Part shown: in pieces, positions 16,987 through 26,225 of the stretch
How positions within the stretch are numbered: position 1 is the first letter of the stretch
Layout of the letters: the number at the start of each line of letters is the position of its first letter
Source of the DNA: Prauserella isguenensis
GTDB taxonomy: Bacteria; Actinomycetota; Actinomycetes; Mycobacteriales; Pseudonocardiaceae
Length of the DNA stretch: 64,000 bases
Reading direction: 5' to 3'
Assembly: GCF_014191605.1 (NCBI RefSeq)
Contig: NZ_JACHWU010000003.1
Coordinates: 310,001-374,000 of the forward strand
The notes under the pieces: generated by a model
What the model was told of the DNA's origin: nothing
Database searches by the model: none
The model's input: the letters and a program-made list of their open reading frames with translations, nothing else
Translations under genes and position numbers: made by a program

Positions 16987-17925
16987 TCACACCACCAGTC
17001 GCCGGTAGAAGTAGCGTCGCGCCAGTGCCGCGCTGAAGCCGGCCAGCACGCCGAGGAACGCGAGATGCCCGAGCGCGGGCCAGCCGCCGAGTCCGCCGAG
17101 CGTCACGCCGCGCGCGAGTTCGGTGCCGTGCCACACCGGTGAGATCCAGGCGAGCCACCGCACCGCGGCGGGGATCTGCTCGATCGGGAAGAACGTGCCG
17201 GAGAACAGGATCATCGGCATGACGAGGAACCGGAAGATGGCGGCGAACCGCTCCCCCTCGTTGTACGTCGTCGCCGCGACGGCCATGATCGGCACGCCGC
17301 ACGCCACGGCGGCGAACACGCCGATCGGGACGACCAGCAGCGCCCCCGCGTTCAGCCAGGCGCCGAACAACAGCGCGACGAGCGTGTACACGACGCACGC
17401 GATGCCCACTCGCAGCACGATCCAGATGATCTGCCCGCCGAGCAGCTGCCCCGCCGTCACGGGCGTCGCCGTCACCGCGTAGTAGTCCTGTTGCCATTTG
17501 AAGCCGGACAGCACGGGATAGCTCGACTCACCGATGGCGTTCTGCACCGCGCCCGCGACCAGCAGTGCCGGCGCCACGTAGTGCACGTACGCCAGCCCGC
17601 CGGTGGCCGGGCCCGCCTCGACCTGGGAACCGAAACCGAGGCCCATCGCCGCGAGGAACAGCACCGGCTGCAGCCCCGATGAATACAGACTCGACCGCCA
17701 GTACCGCCGGTACCACGTCCAGTGCGCCTCCACCCGCAGCCAGGCCGCGCGCCACGATCCGACGACGCGGCCGGCCGAGCGGGATCCGATCTCCACGCGC
17801 GCCGTCGCGCCCGTCGCACCCGTTGTGCCCGTGGTGCCCGTTGTGCCCGTGGTGCCCGTTGTGCCCGTTGTGCCCGTGGTGCCGCTGCCCGTAGCGCCGC
17901 CGCTCGCCGTTCCCCCGTTCGCCAT
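16987..17925 (-). CDS. ABC-2 type exporter permease (first permease of the operon)
   Basis: A 312-residue membrane protein paralogous to the following permease: six helices, QPVLFLAAMGLGFGSQVE, YVHYVAPALLVAGAVQNAI, ATTYNEGERFAAIFRFL and WHGTELARGV. The first 45 residues are a Gly-Thr-Thr repeat tract with no counterpart in the family; translation may really begin after it, but the ATG at 17925 lies one base from the ATPase stop, which favours it. Pairing of two unequal permeases with one ATPase suggests a heterodimeric channel. Confidence 0.85.
   Translation of the reverse strand: MANGGTASGGATGSGTTGTTGTTGTTGTTGTTGTTGATGATARVEIGSRSAGRVVGSWRAAWLRVEAHWTWYRRYWRSSLYSSGLQPVLFLAAMGLGFGSQVEAGPATGGLAYVHYVAPALLVAGAVQNAIGESSYPVLSGFKWQQDYYAVTATPVTAGQLLGGQIIWIVLRVGIACVVYTLVALLFGAWLNAGALLVVPIGVFAAVACGVPIMAVAATTYNEGERFAAIFRFLVMPMILFSGTFFPIEQIPAAVRWLAWISPVWHGTELARGVTLGGLGGWPALGHLAFLGVLAGFSAALARRYFYRRLVV
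17820..17884. repeat. 9/18-base minisatellite in the permease N-terminus
   Basis: Alternating CCCGTTGTG and CCCGTGGTG units encode the Gly-Thr-Thr tract of the first ABC permease. Perfect short units imply recent slippage and probable length variation. Confidence 0.85.
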
Positions 17926-17926
17926 G

Positions 17927-18880
17927 TCAGTCCACCAGCGTCCGGCCGGTCAGACGCAGGAAGACGTCTTCGAGCGTGCTGCGCCGGACGAGGCTCGACA
18001 CCGGTCGCACGTCCCGGCCGTGGACCTGTTCCAGCGCGCGTTCGCCGTCTCCGGTGTAGACGAGCACACGGTCCGGCAGCTCCTCGACCCGTTCGCCGAA
18101 CTCCGCCACCCGCGCCGCGATGCCACCCTGCTCCCCCGGCGCGAACCGCAGCTCGAGCACCTCACGGGTCGAGTACCGGGCGATGAGTTCCGAAGGCGAC
18201 CCCTCCGCGACGATGCGGCCGTCGTCCATGACGACGAGGCGGTCGCACAGCTGCTCGACCTCGTCCATGTAGTGACTGGTGATGATGAGCGTGACGCCAC
18301 CGGCCTTGAGGCGGAACAACCGGTCCCACAACATGTGCCGCGCCTGTGGGTCGAGCCCGGTGGTCGGTTCGTCGAGCAGCAGCAGGTCGGGATCGTTCAC
18401 GAGCGAGCGGGCGATCGTCAGCCGCCGTTTCATGCCGCCGGACAGCGCGTCCACCAGGCCGTCGGCGCGCTCGGAAAGCTGGGCGAACTCCATCAGCTCG
18501 GTCGCCTTGCGGCGCACGTCCGCCCGCGACATGCCGAAGTACCGGCCGTAGATCTGCAGGTTCTGCCGCAGTGTCAGCTCGGTGTCCAACGTGTCCTGCT
18601 GCGGCACCGAACCGAGGCGCGCACGGATCCGCGGCCCGTCGACGTCGGGGTCCATGCCCAGCACGCGCAGGTCGCCGTCGGACCGGGGTGAGGTCGACGC
18701 GATCATCCGCATCGTCGACGACTTGCCCGCACCGTTCGGCCCCAGGAAACCGAACGCCTCGCCCGTGCGCACCTGCACGTCGATCCCGCGGACCGCCTCG
18801 ACGTCGCCGAAGCGCTTCACCAGCGCCTTGGCCTCCACCATCGGCGCGCCCACCATCGGGGCCGCCGCCTCACCGTTCAT
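17927..18880 (-). CDS. ABC exporter ATP-binding protein (DrrA/NodI-like)
   Basis: A 317-residue ATPase powering the two ABC-2 permeases downstream. Visible are Walker A GPNGAGKSS (about residue 48), Q-loop in VPQQDTLD, signature LSGGMKRR, Walker B LLLLDEP with the D-loop TGLDPQAR, and switch His in ITSHYMDE. The C-terminal 80 residues form the regulatory extension seen in drug-resistance (DrrA-type) ATPases. It is first in a tightly packed operon (gaps of 1 and 5 bases). No nearby biosynthetic genes point to its substrate. Confidence 0.92.
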   Translation of the reverse strand: MNGEAAAPMVGAPMVEAKALVKRFGDVEAVRGIDVQVRTGEAFGFLGPNGAGKSSTMRMIASTSPRSDGDLRVLGMDPDVDGPRIRARLGSVPQQDTLDTELTLRQNLQIYGRYFGMSRADVRRKATELMEFAQLSERADGLVDALSGGMKRRLTIARSLVNDPDLLLLDEPTTGLDPQARHMLWDRLFRLKAGGVTLIITSHYMDEVEQLCDRLVVMDDGRIVAEGSPSELIARYSTREVLELRFAPGEQGGIAARVAEFGERVEELPDRVLVYTGDGERALEQVHGRDVRPVSSLVRRSTLEDVFLRLTGRTLVD

Positions 18881-18974
18881 GTGCTCTCACCGCTCACCCG
18901 CCGAACATTGCCACAACCCACCGACAGGAAACGACGGATGTGGACATGGCAGGCGGACCGGTCCGAGCCCGGTG

Positions 18975-19147
18975 TCACATCACCAACCGGATCGGGAAGC
19001 GCACCGGAACGGCGGCCACGGCAAGCGCCGACGCGGTCGTGGCGATGGCGATGGCCGACCGCCCGAGCGGGCGGCGATCACCGCCGGGGTCGCCGACGCC
19101 AACGCGGCAACGGGGAGCACCAGCGCCAGGATGCCGTTGACGAACGA
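18975..19147 (-). pseudogene. Possible remnant of a small membrane protein
   Basis: Two adjoining minus-strand frames read as hydrophobic membrane sequence. The first gives FVNGILALVLPVAALASATP then AVIAARSGG; after a frame change near 19060 the second gives SAIAIATTASALAVAAVPV and a stop at 18975. Together they look like the C-terminal helices of a decayed membrane protein, with no start left. The remaining 18881-18974 stretch shows nothing recognisable apart from the ABC operon leader. Evidence is weak. Confidence 0.3.
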
Positions 19148-19184
19148 CGGTGGCCGCTTCCTCCCGGGAGGAAGCGGCCACCGT
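19147..19184. terminator. 38-base perfect palindrome downstream of ndk
   Basis: A perfect palindrome centred on CCCGGG with arms ACGGTGGCCGCTTCCTCCC and complement. It begins 53 bases after the ndk stop and should form a very stable hairpin, the likely ndk terminator, although no U-run follows. Confidence 0.65.
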
Positions 19185-19236
19185 GTCTCGAATGTTCAGG
19201 CGCGGCTCAGCACGCCCGAAGCACGCGCCGAGAAGC

Positions 19237-19647
19237 TCAGAGGCTGCCGAACCAGAGCTTCAGCTCGCGCTCGGCCGACTCGGGCGAGTCCGAGCCGTGC
19301 ACCAGGTTGAACTGCGTCTCGAGGGCGTAGTCGCCGCGCAGCGTGCCCGGCGTCGCCTTCTCGACGGGGTCGGTGCCGCCTGCCAGCTGACGGAACGCGG
19401 AGATCGCCCGCGGCCCCTCGACAGCCATGGCCACGACCTTGCCCGAGGTGATGAACTCGAGCAGCTCGCCGAAGAACGGCTTGTCCTTGTGCTCGGCGTA
19501 GTGTTCCTCGGCCACGGAACGCTCGACGGTGCGCAGGTCCATCGCGGCGAGCGACAGTCCCTTGCGCTCGATGCGCGAGATGACCTCACCGACCAGGCCC
19601 CGCTTGACGCCATCGGGCTTGACCAGAACCAACGTGCGCTCAGTCAC
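19237..19647 (-). CDS. ndk: Nucleoside diphosphate kinase
   Basis: Ndk transfers the gamma phosphate between nucleoside di- and triphosphates. The 136-residue product has [20 protein letters not shown] at the start, the active-site histidine in [16 protein letters not shown] (about residue 117), and the normal family length. The GTG at 19647 is chosen over an ATG 21 bases earlier because AAGGAG lies at the right distance and the product then matches the family N-terminus. In mycobacteria ndk is next to the DUF4233 and folC genes; here phoD has been inserted between. Confidence 0.97.
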   Translation of the reverse strand: MTERTLVLVKPDGVKRGLVGEVISRIERKGLSLAAMDLRTVERSVAEEHYAEHKDKPFFGELLEFITSGKVVAMAVEGPRAISAFRQLAGGTDPVEKATPGTLRGDYALETQFNLVHGSDSPESAERELKLWFGSL

Positions 19648-19741
19648 GGGGTATTTCTCCTTCAACACAAAACGGTAGTGGAAAAAGCGTAGCGGCCCCT
19701 CCCCGCGCCTTCTCGTGAGGGCGGGAAGCGGCCTGCCCGGT

Positions 19742-21325
19742 TCACTCCGGCTGCAGGGTCTTCGACCACAGGGAGGCGCCGGTGCCGTCGCGCAGGTCGA
19801 CGGTCAGCGCGCCGCTCGGTCCGTCCACGTTGATCTCTGCGAAGTGCTGGAAGCCTTCCATGGGCGAGGCGTTCTGCCCGTCGGCAGGCGGTGCGTGCGT
19901 GAACACGGCCTCCGGGCCGAATGTGCCGTCGAGCTCGCTGGGGCCGAACGCACCCGCGTGCAGCGGACCCGAGACGAACTCCCAGAACGGGGCGAAGTCG
20001 GTGAAGCTCGCACGTTCCGGCGCGTAGTGGTGCGCGGCGGTGTAGTGCACGTCGGCGGTCAGCCACACGACGTTGCGGACCTGCCTCCTGGCGATCTCCG
20101 ACAGCACCCACGCCAGTTCGGTCTCGCGACCGCCCGGCGCACCGCCGACGCCGTTGGACACGCCTTCCATGTCACCGGAGTCGCCGTCGGCGACGACGAG
20201 GCCGATGGGCAGGTCCGCCTGCACGATCTTCCACGTCGCCTTGCTGCGGGCCAGTGCGCGCACGAGCCATGCCGCCTGCCGCTCGCCCAGCACGGAACCG
20301 TCGCGGTGGGCGTCGCCGTCGTTGCGGTCCTTGTAGCTGCGCATGTCGAGCACGAACACCTCGACGTGGTCGCCGTAGGCGAAGTTGCGGTACACCCGCC
20401 CGTCCTCGGCGGCCTTCGGGTCGATCGGGTGCCACTCGTGGAACGCCCGGAACGCTCGCTGCGCCAACACGTCGACGCGTTTCTCGGTGTACTCGGGAAG
20501 GTCCAGGATCTCGCCGGGGTACCAGTTGTTGACGACCTCGTGGTCGTCCCACTGCACGTAGCTCGCGGTGGTGGCGTAGAACTCGCGCACGCTGTCGGCG
20601 AGCAGGTTGTAGGCGAACTGGCCGCGGTACTCGTCCAGCGTTTCGGCGACCTTCGACTTGGCCTCGGTGACGAGGTTGCGGTAGACGCGACCGTCGGGCA
20701 GCGTCACCGAGTCCTCGAGCGGGCCGTCGGCGTAGACGGTGTCGCCGTTGTGCAGGAACAGGTCGGGCCCGCGCTCGGCCATCGCCGTGTACGCGGGCAT
20801 GCCGCCGATGTCGGTGTTGATGCCCCAGCCCTGGCCCGCCACGTCGCCGGACCAGGTGATGCGGACGTCGGAGCGGCCCTTCGGGGCGGTGCGGAACCGG
20901 CCGGTGAGCGGTTCGGAGGTCACGCGGCCGTCCAGGTCCTCGGCGGTCACGCGGTAGTGCACCTCGGCACCGGTGGGCAGGCCACGCAGGCGCAGTTTGC
21001 CGGTACCGCCGGTCTCGGGACTCAGCGCCGGACCGCGCACGACGCGGCTGCGGCGGAACGACGGGTCGGCGGAGACCTCGACGAACATGCGCGAGGGGCG
21101 GTCGGCACGTGTCCACACCATCGCCGAGTGCCGGTCCACGTCGCCGGACTGCACACCGTGGGTGAGCACCGGACGTCCGGAACGGGTGAACCCGGCAGCC
21201 GTACCGCCGGTGAGCGTGGTGGCGGCGAGTACGCCCGCGCCGACGGCACCAGCCTTCAGCAGGCTGCGGCGCTCGAAACCGTCGCCGGTCACGGACACGT
21301 CGTGGTGGGGAGGAAGATCAGTCAT
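19742..21325 (-). CDS. phoD: PhoD-type alkaline phosphatase, Tat-exported
   Basis: A 527-residue secreted phosphomonoesterase or phosphodiesterase of the PhoD family, metal-dependent. The N-terminus carries a twin-arginine signal, [20 protein letters not shown] (residues 18-37). A fibronectin-like PhoD_N domain follows (about 50-150), then the metallophosphatase domain with [39 protein letters not shown] and [13 protein letters not shown], which hold the Asp, Asn and His metal ligands. No Pho box could be recognised upstream. The gene is an insertion in the otherwise conserved ndk-DUF4233-folC order. Confidence 0.93.
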   Translation of the reverse strand: MTDLPPHHDVSVTGDGFERRSLLKAGAVGAGVLAATTLTGGTAAGFTRSGRPVLTHGVQSGDVDRHSAMVWTRADRPSRMFVEVSADPSFRRSRVVRGPALSPETGGTGKLRLRGLPTGAEVHYRVTAEDLDGRVTSEPLTGRFRTAPKGRSDVRITWSGDVAGQGWGINTDIGGMPAYTAMAERGPDLFLHNGDTVYADGPLEDSVTLPDGRVYRNLVTEAKSKVAETLDEYRGQFAYNLLADSVREFYATTASYVQWDDHEVVNNWYPGEILDLPEYTEKRVDVLAQRAFRAFHEWHPIDPKAAEDGRVYRNFAYGDHVEVFVLDMRSYKDRNDGDAHRDGSVLGERQAAWLVRALARSKATWKIVQADLPIGLVVADGDSGDMEGVSNGVGGAPGGRETELAWVLSEIARRQVRNVVWLTADVHYTAAHHYAPERASFTDFAPFWEFVSGPLHAGAFGPSELDGTFGPEAVFTHAPPADGQNASPMEGFQHFAEINVDGPSGALTVDLRDGTGASLWSKTLQPE

Positions 21326-21403
21326 GCCGCACTTCTACCGCGCGGGCAGGGCCACCGGATCAACGCAGCGTGGCCGGACGATGAACGGCTCCTGCTGCGG
21401 TGT

Positions 21404-21838
21404 CTACTCCTGCTGCTGACTCGGCAGCGTCCCCCGGGCCATGCGCCGGGCGACGTCACGGCGCAGCCAGAGCAGCCACAGCCACACCCCGAGGAAGATC
21501 AGCCCGATCACGGCGATCGACGGCAGGGCCACGACGAACGCCAACAGCACGACGTGCAGCCCGAGGATCACCCACACCGCCCACGACTGCTTCAGTACAC
21601 CGCACAGCACGAGCAGCGCCGCGACAACGGCCATGACCGTCCAGCCCTGGAAGCTCGTCACACCGTCGCCGAGCGTGCCGACGACGGGCAGCGCCAGCGC
21701 GACGACGATGGCCTCGATGACCAGCGTCCCGGCCTGCACACCGCGGAATCCCTTCATCGGGTCGGTCGCCGGCGCCGGAGCGTCGCCGTCCGGCCCGGCG
21801 CCCGCCGGGTCCGCGGAAGTGGCGCCGTCGTCGCTCAT
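21404..21838 (-). CDS. DUF4233 membrane protein
   Basis: A 144-residue protein with four hydrophobic helices (AGTLVIEAIVVALALPVVG, GWTVMAVVAALLVLCGVL, WAVWVILGLHVVLLAFVVAL, IAVIGLIFLGVWLWLLWL) after a 25-residue acidic and Pro-rich N-terminus. It corresponds to the Rv2446c family that follows folC across actinobacteria. The ATG overlaps the folC stop by ATGA, so it is translationally coupled to folC. The function is unknown. Confidence 0.9.
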   Translation of the reverse strand: MSDDGATSADPAGAGPDGDAPAPATDPMKGFRGVQAGTLVIEAIVVALALPVVGTLGDGVTSFQGWTVMAVVAALLVLCGVLKQSWAVWVILGLHVVLLAFVVALPSIAVIGLIFLGVWLWLLWLRRDVARRMARGTLPSQQQE

Positions 21839-23313
21839 GCGGGCTCCTTGCCGAACAGGGTGCGGGCCTCGCCCGCGGTGACCACGGAACCGGTGACCAG
21901 CACACCGCCGCCGGAGAGGGGTTCCTCGGGGTCGTCGGGCTGCTCGACGAGGCTGATGGCGGTCTCGATGGCGGTGTCGAGCGCGGGCTCGACCGTCACC
22001 CGCTCCTCGCCGAACACGGCCATCGCGAGTTCGGCCAGCTGCTCGGCCGGCATGGCCCGCGGCGAGGAGTTGACGGTGATGACGACCTCGTCGACGACGG
22101 GGTCGAGCGCCTCGAGGATGCCGCGGACGTCCTTGTCCTCGAGGACGCCGATGACGCCGACGAGCCTGCGGAACGCGAACTCCTCGTCGATCGTGGCGGC
22201 CAGCGCGGCGGCTCCGTGCGGGTTGTGCGCCGCGTCGACGAGCACCGCGGGCGCGGCACGGACACGTTCCAGCCTGCCCGGCGTGACGATCTCGGCGAAC
22301 GCCTCGCGCACCGACTCGCCGACGAGCTGCCGCTCCTTGCCCGCGCCGAAGAACGCCTCGACCGCGGCCAGAGCCAGCGCGGCGTTGTCGGCCTGGTGCT
22401 TGCCGTGCAGCGGCAGGAACACTTCCTCGTACACGCCGCCGAGGCCCTGGATGGTGAGCATCTGGCCGCCGACGGCCTTGGTGCGCTCCAGCACGGTGAA
22501 CTCGCTGCCCGCCCGTGCGACGGCGGCGTCGACCTGGACGGCACGTTCCAGCAGTGGGCGTTCGGCGTCCTCCTGCTGCTCGGCGATCACGGCCACCGAA
22601 CCGGCCTTGATGATGCCCGCCTTCTCGCCCGCGATGGTCGCGCGGTCGTCGCCGAGGTACTCGGCGTGGTCGATGCCGACCGGCGTGATGGCCGCGACCT
22701 GGCCGTCGGCGACGTTCGTGGCGTCCCACGCGCCGCCCATCCCGGCCTCGAGCACGGCGACCTCGACGGGCGCGTCGGCGAACGCGGCGAACGCCATGCC
22801 GGTGAGCACCTCGAACTTGCTCATCGGCGGCGCGTCGGCACCACCGGCCTGGTCGACCATCTGCACGAACGGAGCGACGTCGCGGTAGGTGTCGACGTAG
22901 CGTTCGGCGGAGATCGGCTGCCCGTCGATGCTGATCCGCTCGGTCACGAGCTGCAGATGCGGGCTGGTGTAGCGCCCGACGCGCAGGCCCATCCGCGTCA
23001 TGAGCGCCTCGATCATGCGTGCGACCGAGCTCTTGCCGTTGGTCCCGGCGACATGGATCACCGGGTACGTGCGGTGCGGGTCACCGAGGAGGTTCATCAG
23101 CGCGGAGATGCGCGTCAGCGACGGCTCGAGCTTCGTCTCCGGCCATCGCTCGTTCAGTTCGGCCTCGACGATCTGCAGCTCGCGCCGGGACTGCTGCTCG
23201 ATGGCGGCCTCGTCCTCGTCGCTGGGCGGCTCGGGATCGTCCGGCAACGGACCGGCGATGAAGTTGTCGCCCTCGGTGAGTTCGGGCGGAAACTCCTGCT
23301 CGTCGTCCGACAC
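21835..23313 (-). CDS. folC: Folylpolyglutamate / dihydrofolate synthase
   Basis: FolC adds glutamate to dihydropteroate and to folates. The 492-residue Mur-ligase-like protein has IHVAGTNGKSSVARMI (P-loop, about residue 105), YTSPHLQLVTERISI, FEVLTGMAF, GGAWDATNV, ITPVGIDHAEYLG, and DAAHNPHGA. An acidic 45-residue N-terminal extension (PPELTEGDNFIAGPLPDDPE) precedes the catalytic part. The GTG at 23313 follows AGGGAG. valS, commonly upstream of folC in actinobacteria, is absent here; the upstream gap instead holds dispersed repeats and then dapF. Confidence 0.95.
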   Translation of the reverse strand: MSDDEQEFPPELTEGDNFIAGPLPDDPEPPSDEDEAAIEQQSRRELQIVEAELNERWPETKLEPSLTRISALMNLLGDPHRTYPVIHVAGTNGKSSVARMIEALMTRMGLRVGRYTSPHLQLVTERISIDGQPISAERYVDTYRDVAPFVQMVDQAGGADAPPMSKFEVLTGMAFAAFADAPVEVAVLEAGMGGAWDATNVADGQVAAITPVGIDHAEYLGDDRATIAGEKAGIIKAGSVAVIAEQQEDAERPLLERAVQVDAAVARAGSEFTVLERTKAVGGQMLTIQGLGGVYEEVFLPLHGKHQADNAALALAAVEAFFGAGKERQLVGESVREAFAEIVTPGRLERVRAAPAVLVDAAHNPHGAAALAATIDEEFAFRRLVGVIGVLEDKDVRGILEALDPVVDEVVITVNSSPRAMPAEQLAELAMAVFGEERVTVEPALDTAIETAISLVEQPDDPEEPLSGGGVLVTGSVVTAGEARTLFGKEPA

Positions 23314-23361
23314 GCACACACTCCCTGCTGGTACTGCACTGGCGGGTCCGAGTCTACGTGC

Positions 23362-23445
23362 CGCGTGTCCTGCTCCCGCCCGTCGCCCAGCCACCGCCCC
23401 GCAACGACGCGCCGGCGCGCGGCTGCGGCCATGCGCGTGTCCTTC
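23362..23445. repeat. Single repeat units of the CGCGTGTCC type
   Basis: CGCGTGTCCTGC at 23362-23373, and GCGCGTGTCCTTCATTCAG from 23434, resemble the units of the longer repeat at 23504 and 51894. Confidence 0.4.
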
Positions 23446-23503
23446 ATTCAGACAGGCACCGCTCGGCGACGTCCGGCCGGTCCCACTGCCACAGCCGGTG
23501 CAC

Positions 23504-23540
23504 GAACGCAGAACACGCGGGCCCGAGTGCGGGACACGCG
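23504..23540. repeat. Dispersed intergenic repeat, copy 1
   Basis: GAACGCAGAACACGCG then GAGTGCGGGACACGCG, in the dapF-folC gap. Its reverse complement differs from the repeat at 51909-51947 at only a few positions, which identifies an interspersed family. Partial copies lie at 23362 and 45670. Confidence 0.7.
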
Positions 23541-23547
23541 CGGAGCG

Positions 23548-24390
23548 TCAAGCCAGGGAGGCCCACCAGCCCGCGTCGAGTTCGCCGCGGGCGACGAACT
23601 CGGCGGGCCCGGTCAGTGTCGAACCCTCGGGGTCGACCGTCACGGTCACCCTCCCGCCCGGGATATCCACTGTGGATGTTCCGGTGTCGGTACCCGAGAG
23701 GTGCAGTGCGGCCGCGACGGCGGCCACGGTGCCGGTGCCGCACGCACGGGTCTCTCCCACCCCGCGTTCGTACACCCGCATCCGCAGCGCGCCGGGCTCG
23801 ACCGTGTTGACGAATTCGAGGTTGACGCCGCCGGGAAAGAACTCGTGGTCGAACCGAGGCTGGTCCCGCAGGTCCAGACCCGCGACGTCGTCATCCATTG
23901 TGGACACCAAGTGCGGGTTGCCGACGTCGACGGCGACACCGGAGAGCTCACGCCCGTCGACCACGGCGACCGATGCGCCGGTGATCCGCGCCGGGCCCAT
24001 CGCCACGGTCACCGACAGATCCGGGTGCACCTGCACCGGCCGGTCGCCCGCGCGGGTGCCGACGGCGAACTCGCGCCGCGTCTCCAAGCCGGATTCGACG
24101 AGGTAGCGCGCGAACACCCGCACCCCGTTGCCGCACATCTCGGCCGCCGAACCGTCGGCGTTGCGGTAGTCCATGAACCACTCGGCGGCCGAGTCCTCGG
24201 TGCCGGGCACGTCGCCGGGCAGGGCCGACGAGCGCACGACCCGCAGCACGCCGTCGGCGCCGAGCCCGCGCTGCCGGTCGCACAGCGCGGCGGTCCGCTC
24301 CGGCGTCAGCTCCAACCCGCCGGCCGCGTCGGGCAGGATCACGAAGTCGTTCTGCGTGCCGTGCCCTTTGAGGAACTCGATTCCACCCAT
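23548..24390 (-). CDS. dapF: Diaminopimelate epimerase
   Basis: DapF interconverts LL- and meso-diaminopimelate for lysine and peptidoglycan. The 280-residue product carries both catalytic cysteines: [15 protein letters not shown] (about residue 85) and [12 protein letters not shown] (about 218), plus [14 protein letters not shown] at the start and VDVGNPHLV. The ATG lies 7 bases after a TAATCT hexamer (24403-24398), so the mRNA is probably leaderless. It directly follows miaA with a 10-base gap, as in mycobacteria. Confidence 0.97.
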   Translation of the reverse strand: MGGIEFLKGHGTQNDFVILPDAAGGLELTPERTAALCDRQRGLGADGVLRVVRSSALPGDVPGTEDSAAEWFMDYRNADGSAAEMCGNGVRVFARYLVESGLETRREFAVGTRAGDRPVQVHPDLSVTVAMGPARITGASVAVVDGRELSGVAVDVGNPHLVSTMDDDVAGLDLRDQPRFDHEFFPGGVNLEFVNTVEPGALRMRVYERGVGETRACGTGTVAAVAAALHLSGTDTGTSTVDIPGGRVTVTVDPEGSTLTGPAEFVARGELDAGWWASLA

Positions 24391-24397
24391 GCCGTCC

Positions 24398-24403
24398 AGA
24401 TTA
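24398..24403 (-). promoter_or_regulatory. -10 hexamer of dapF
   Basis: TAATCT ends 7 bases before the dapF ATG and overlaps the end of miaA, giving dapF a private leaderless promoter inside the operon. Confidence 0.45.
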
Positions 24404-25309
24404 CGGCGTCACCAGGCGCCGGACGCGATCGCCCAGCTCCGGATCGGCGCCGTCGAACCAGTGGATGCGGGTGTCGCGGCGGAACCACTTGCGCTGCTTG
24501 CGGACGAACCGTCGTGTCGCCTGCGCCGTCTCGTCGGCGGCCTGCGTGAAGTCGCCGGTCCCGGCCTCGAGCGCCGCCAGCACCTGCTGGTACCCGAGCG
24601 CCCGCGATGCGGTCCTGCCCTCCCGCAGGCCCTGCCGTTCCAGCGCGCGCACCTCGTCGACGAGCCCGTCGGCGAACATCTGCTCCACGCGCAGGTCCAC
24701 GCGTTCGTCCAGTGCGGCGACGTCGCGGTCCACGCCGACCAGCACGGTGCCGTACCGCGGTTCTCCGGGCTTCGGCATGTTCGCCGAGAACGCCTCCCCG
24801 GTGATCTCGATGACCTCCAATGCGCGCACGATGCGCCGCACGTTCCCCGGAAGGATCGCCGCCGCCGCGTCCGGATCACGGACCGCCAGTCGCTCGTGCA
24901 ACGCCTGCGCGCCGAGCCGCTGCGCCTCGGCCTCCAGCGAGGCCCGCACCTCGGGGTCGGTGCCGGGGAACCGCAGGTCGTCGACCACCGCCTGCACGTA
25001 CAGGCCCGATCCGCCCACCAGCACCGGCGTCCGGCCCTCGGCGAGCAACCGCTCCACCTCGCTGCGCGCATCCCGCTGGTAGGCCGCGACCGACGCGGTC
25101 TCCGTCACGTCCAGCACGTCGAGCAGCCGGTGCGGCACGCCCCGGCGTTCCTCCACGGTCGCCTTCGCCGTGCCGATGTCCATCCCGCGGTACAGCTGCA
25201 TCGCGTCGGCGTTGACGACCTCGCCGTCCAGGGACAGGGCCAGTTCCACGCCGAGAGCCGTCTTCCCCGTGGCCGTCGGCCCCACGACCGCGACCGGCCT
25301 GACGCTCAT
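24401..25309 (-). CDS. miaA: tRNA dimethylallyltransferase MiaA
   Basis: MiaA attaches a dimethylallyl group to A37 of tRNAs reading UNN codons. The 302-residue product has the P-loop [17 protein letters not shown] (residues 8-24), [32 protein letters not shown], and [10 protein letters not shown] near the C-terminus. It acts before MiaB, whose gene lies 3 kb upstream in the same orientation. ATG overlaps the stop of the preceding gene as ATGA. Confidence 0.97.
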   Translation of the reverse strand: MSVRPVAVVGPTATGKTALGVELALSLDGEVVNADAMQLYRGMDIGTAKATVEERRGVPHRLLDVLDVTETASVAAYQRDARSEVERLLAEGRTPVLVGGSGLYVQAVVDDLRFPGTDPEVRASLEAEAQRLGAQALHERLAVRDPDAAAAILPGNVRRIVRALEVIEITGEAFSANMPKPGEPRYGTVLVGVDRDVAALDERVDLRVEQMFADGLVDEVRALERQGLREGRTASRALGYQQVLAALEAGTGDFTQAADETAQATRRFVRKQRKWFRRDTRIHWFDGADPELGDRVRRLVTP

Positions 25310-26013
25310 GCGCCCTCCCAGTAGGCGACGTGGTAGCCCACGCCACGCGGGGCGTCGGAGTAGAGCAGCTCACCGCGCCAGGCGCCGCCGCGTGCGAAGC
25401 CTGCGAGCACCTGCCACGGGACGCGGCCCGCCACCCGGAGTTCGGCGGCCAGGGCGGGGTCGATGTCGAGCAGGGCCTGCGTGTCGGCGCGGGCCAGCGC
25501 GGTGGCGACGGCCGCGTCGAAGCCCTCTGCCCGCGCGTCCTCCTCACCGGGTGGTGCGGTGTCACGGCGCGCGGAGCCGTCGCCGACCACCAGCAGACCG
25601 ACCGGGCCGCCGTCGTCGTCGAACGCGGCGAGTTTTTCGCCGAGCATCACACAGTCGGTGGGACTCGCGTCCCCGGCGATCAGCTCCGTGCGCACCGACC
25701 CCGCACCCGCACGCACCCGCAACCACGCGGCGACGAGCGCGGGAAGGGGCAGGTCCTCGGGCTGTCCCACGGCGTGCTCGCCGAGTGGCACGACCACGTC
25801 GGCGCCGAACGCGCGGAACGTGCCCGCCCGATCGGCGGCGACCGTCACGGGCGCGCTCTCGGCGTCACCCGCACCCACCGCCACCCATCGCGCGGGCAGG
25901 CGGGACGCCGCGGCGACGGCGGCGGTACGCACCTCGTCGGCGAGCCGGGTACCCGGAACGAGCTCGGGCACCAGAAGCGGCGCAGCGGGAACCACGACGG
26001 CACACGAGATCAC
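25306..26013 (-). CDS. Class III extradiol dioxygenase-like protein (Rv2728c type)
   Basis: A 235-residue protein matching in position and composition the Ala-rich conserved protein between miaA and DUF349 in mycobacteria. The opening ISCAVVVPAAPLLVPELVPG and GPVGLLVVGDGSARR fit the LigB-like fold, but the usual iron-binding histidines at the start are not evident (CAVVVPAAPLL has none), so catalysis is doubtful. The GTG at 26013 has no good ribosome binding site but lies 8 bases after TAACCT (26027-26022), suggesting a leaderless message that continues into miaA and dapF. Confidence 0.75.
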   Translation of the reverse strand: MISCAVVVPAAPLLVPELVPGTRLADEVRTAAVAAASRLPARWVAVGAGDAESAPVTVAADRAGTFRAFGADVVVPLGEHAVGQPEDLPLPALVAAWLRVRAGAGSVRTELIAGDASPTDCVMLGEKLAAFDDDGGPVGLLVVGDGSARRDTAPPGEEDARAEGFDAAVATALARADTQALLDIDPALAAELRVAGRVPWQVLAGFARGGAWRGELLYSDAPRGVGYHVAYWEGA

Positions 26014-26021
26014 GCGTCCAG

Positions 26022-26027
26022 AGGTTA
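26022..26027 (-). promoter_or_regulatory. -10 hexamer of the dioxygenase-like gene
   Basis: TAACCT ends 8 bases before the GTG start, with no ribosome binding site between; probable leaderless promoter of the miaA operon. Confidence 0.4.
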
Positions 26028-26225
26028 CCGGTGACCCCTTCCGCGGGACGCGTTGAGGCATTCTTCCGGCAACGGAGTACCGAGAACCGCGCTGACCTGT
26101 TTGAATGCGGACAACATGACCCACCGGATCGCGCGCGATCCCAGGCAGCGACACCAACAGCACCACCCGGCCCCGCCCGCGGCGGGGCGCCCGCACCCAC
26201 GGGCCTAGGTGAGAAGGAGCCGGCC

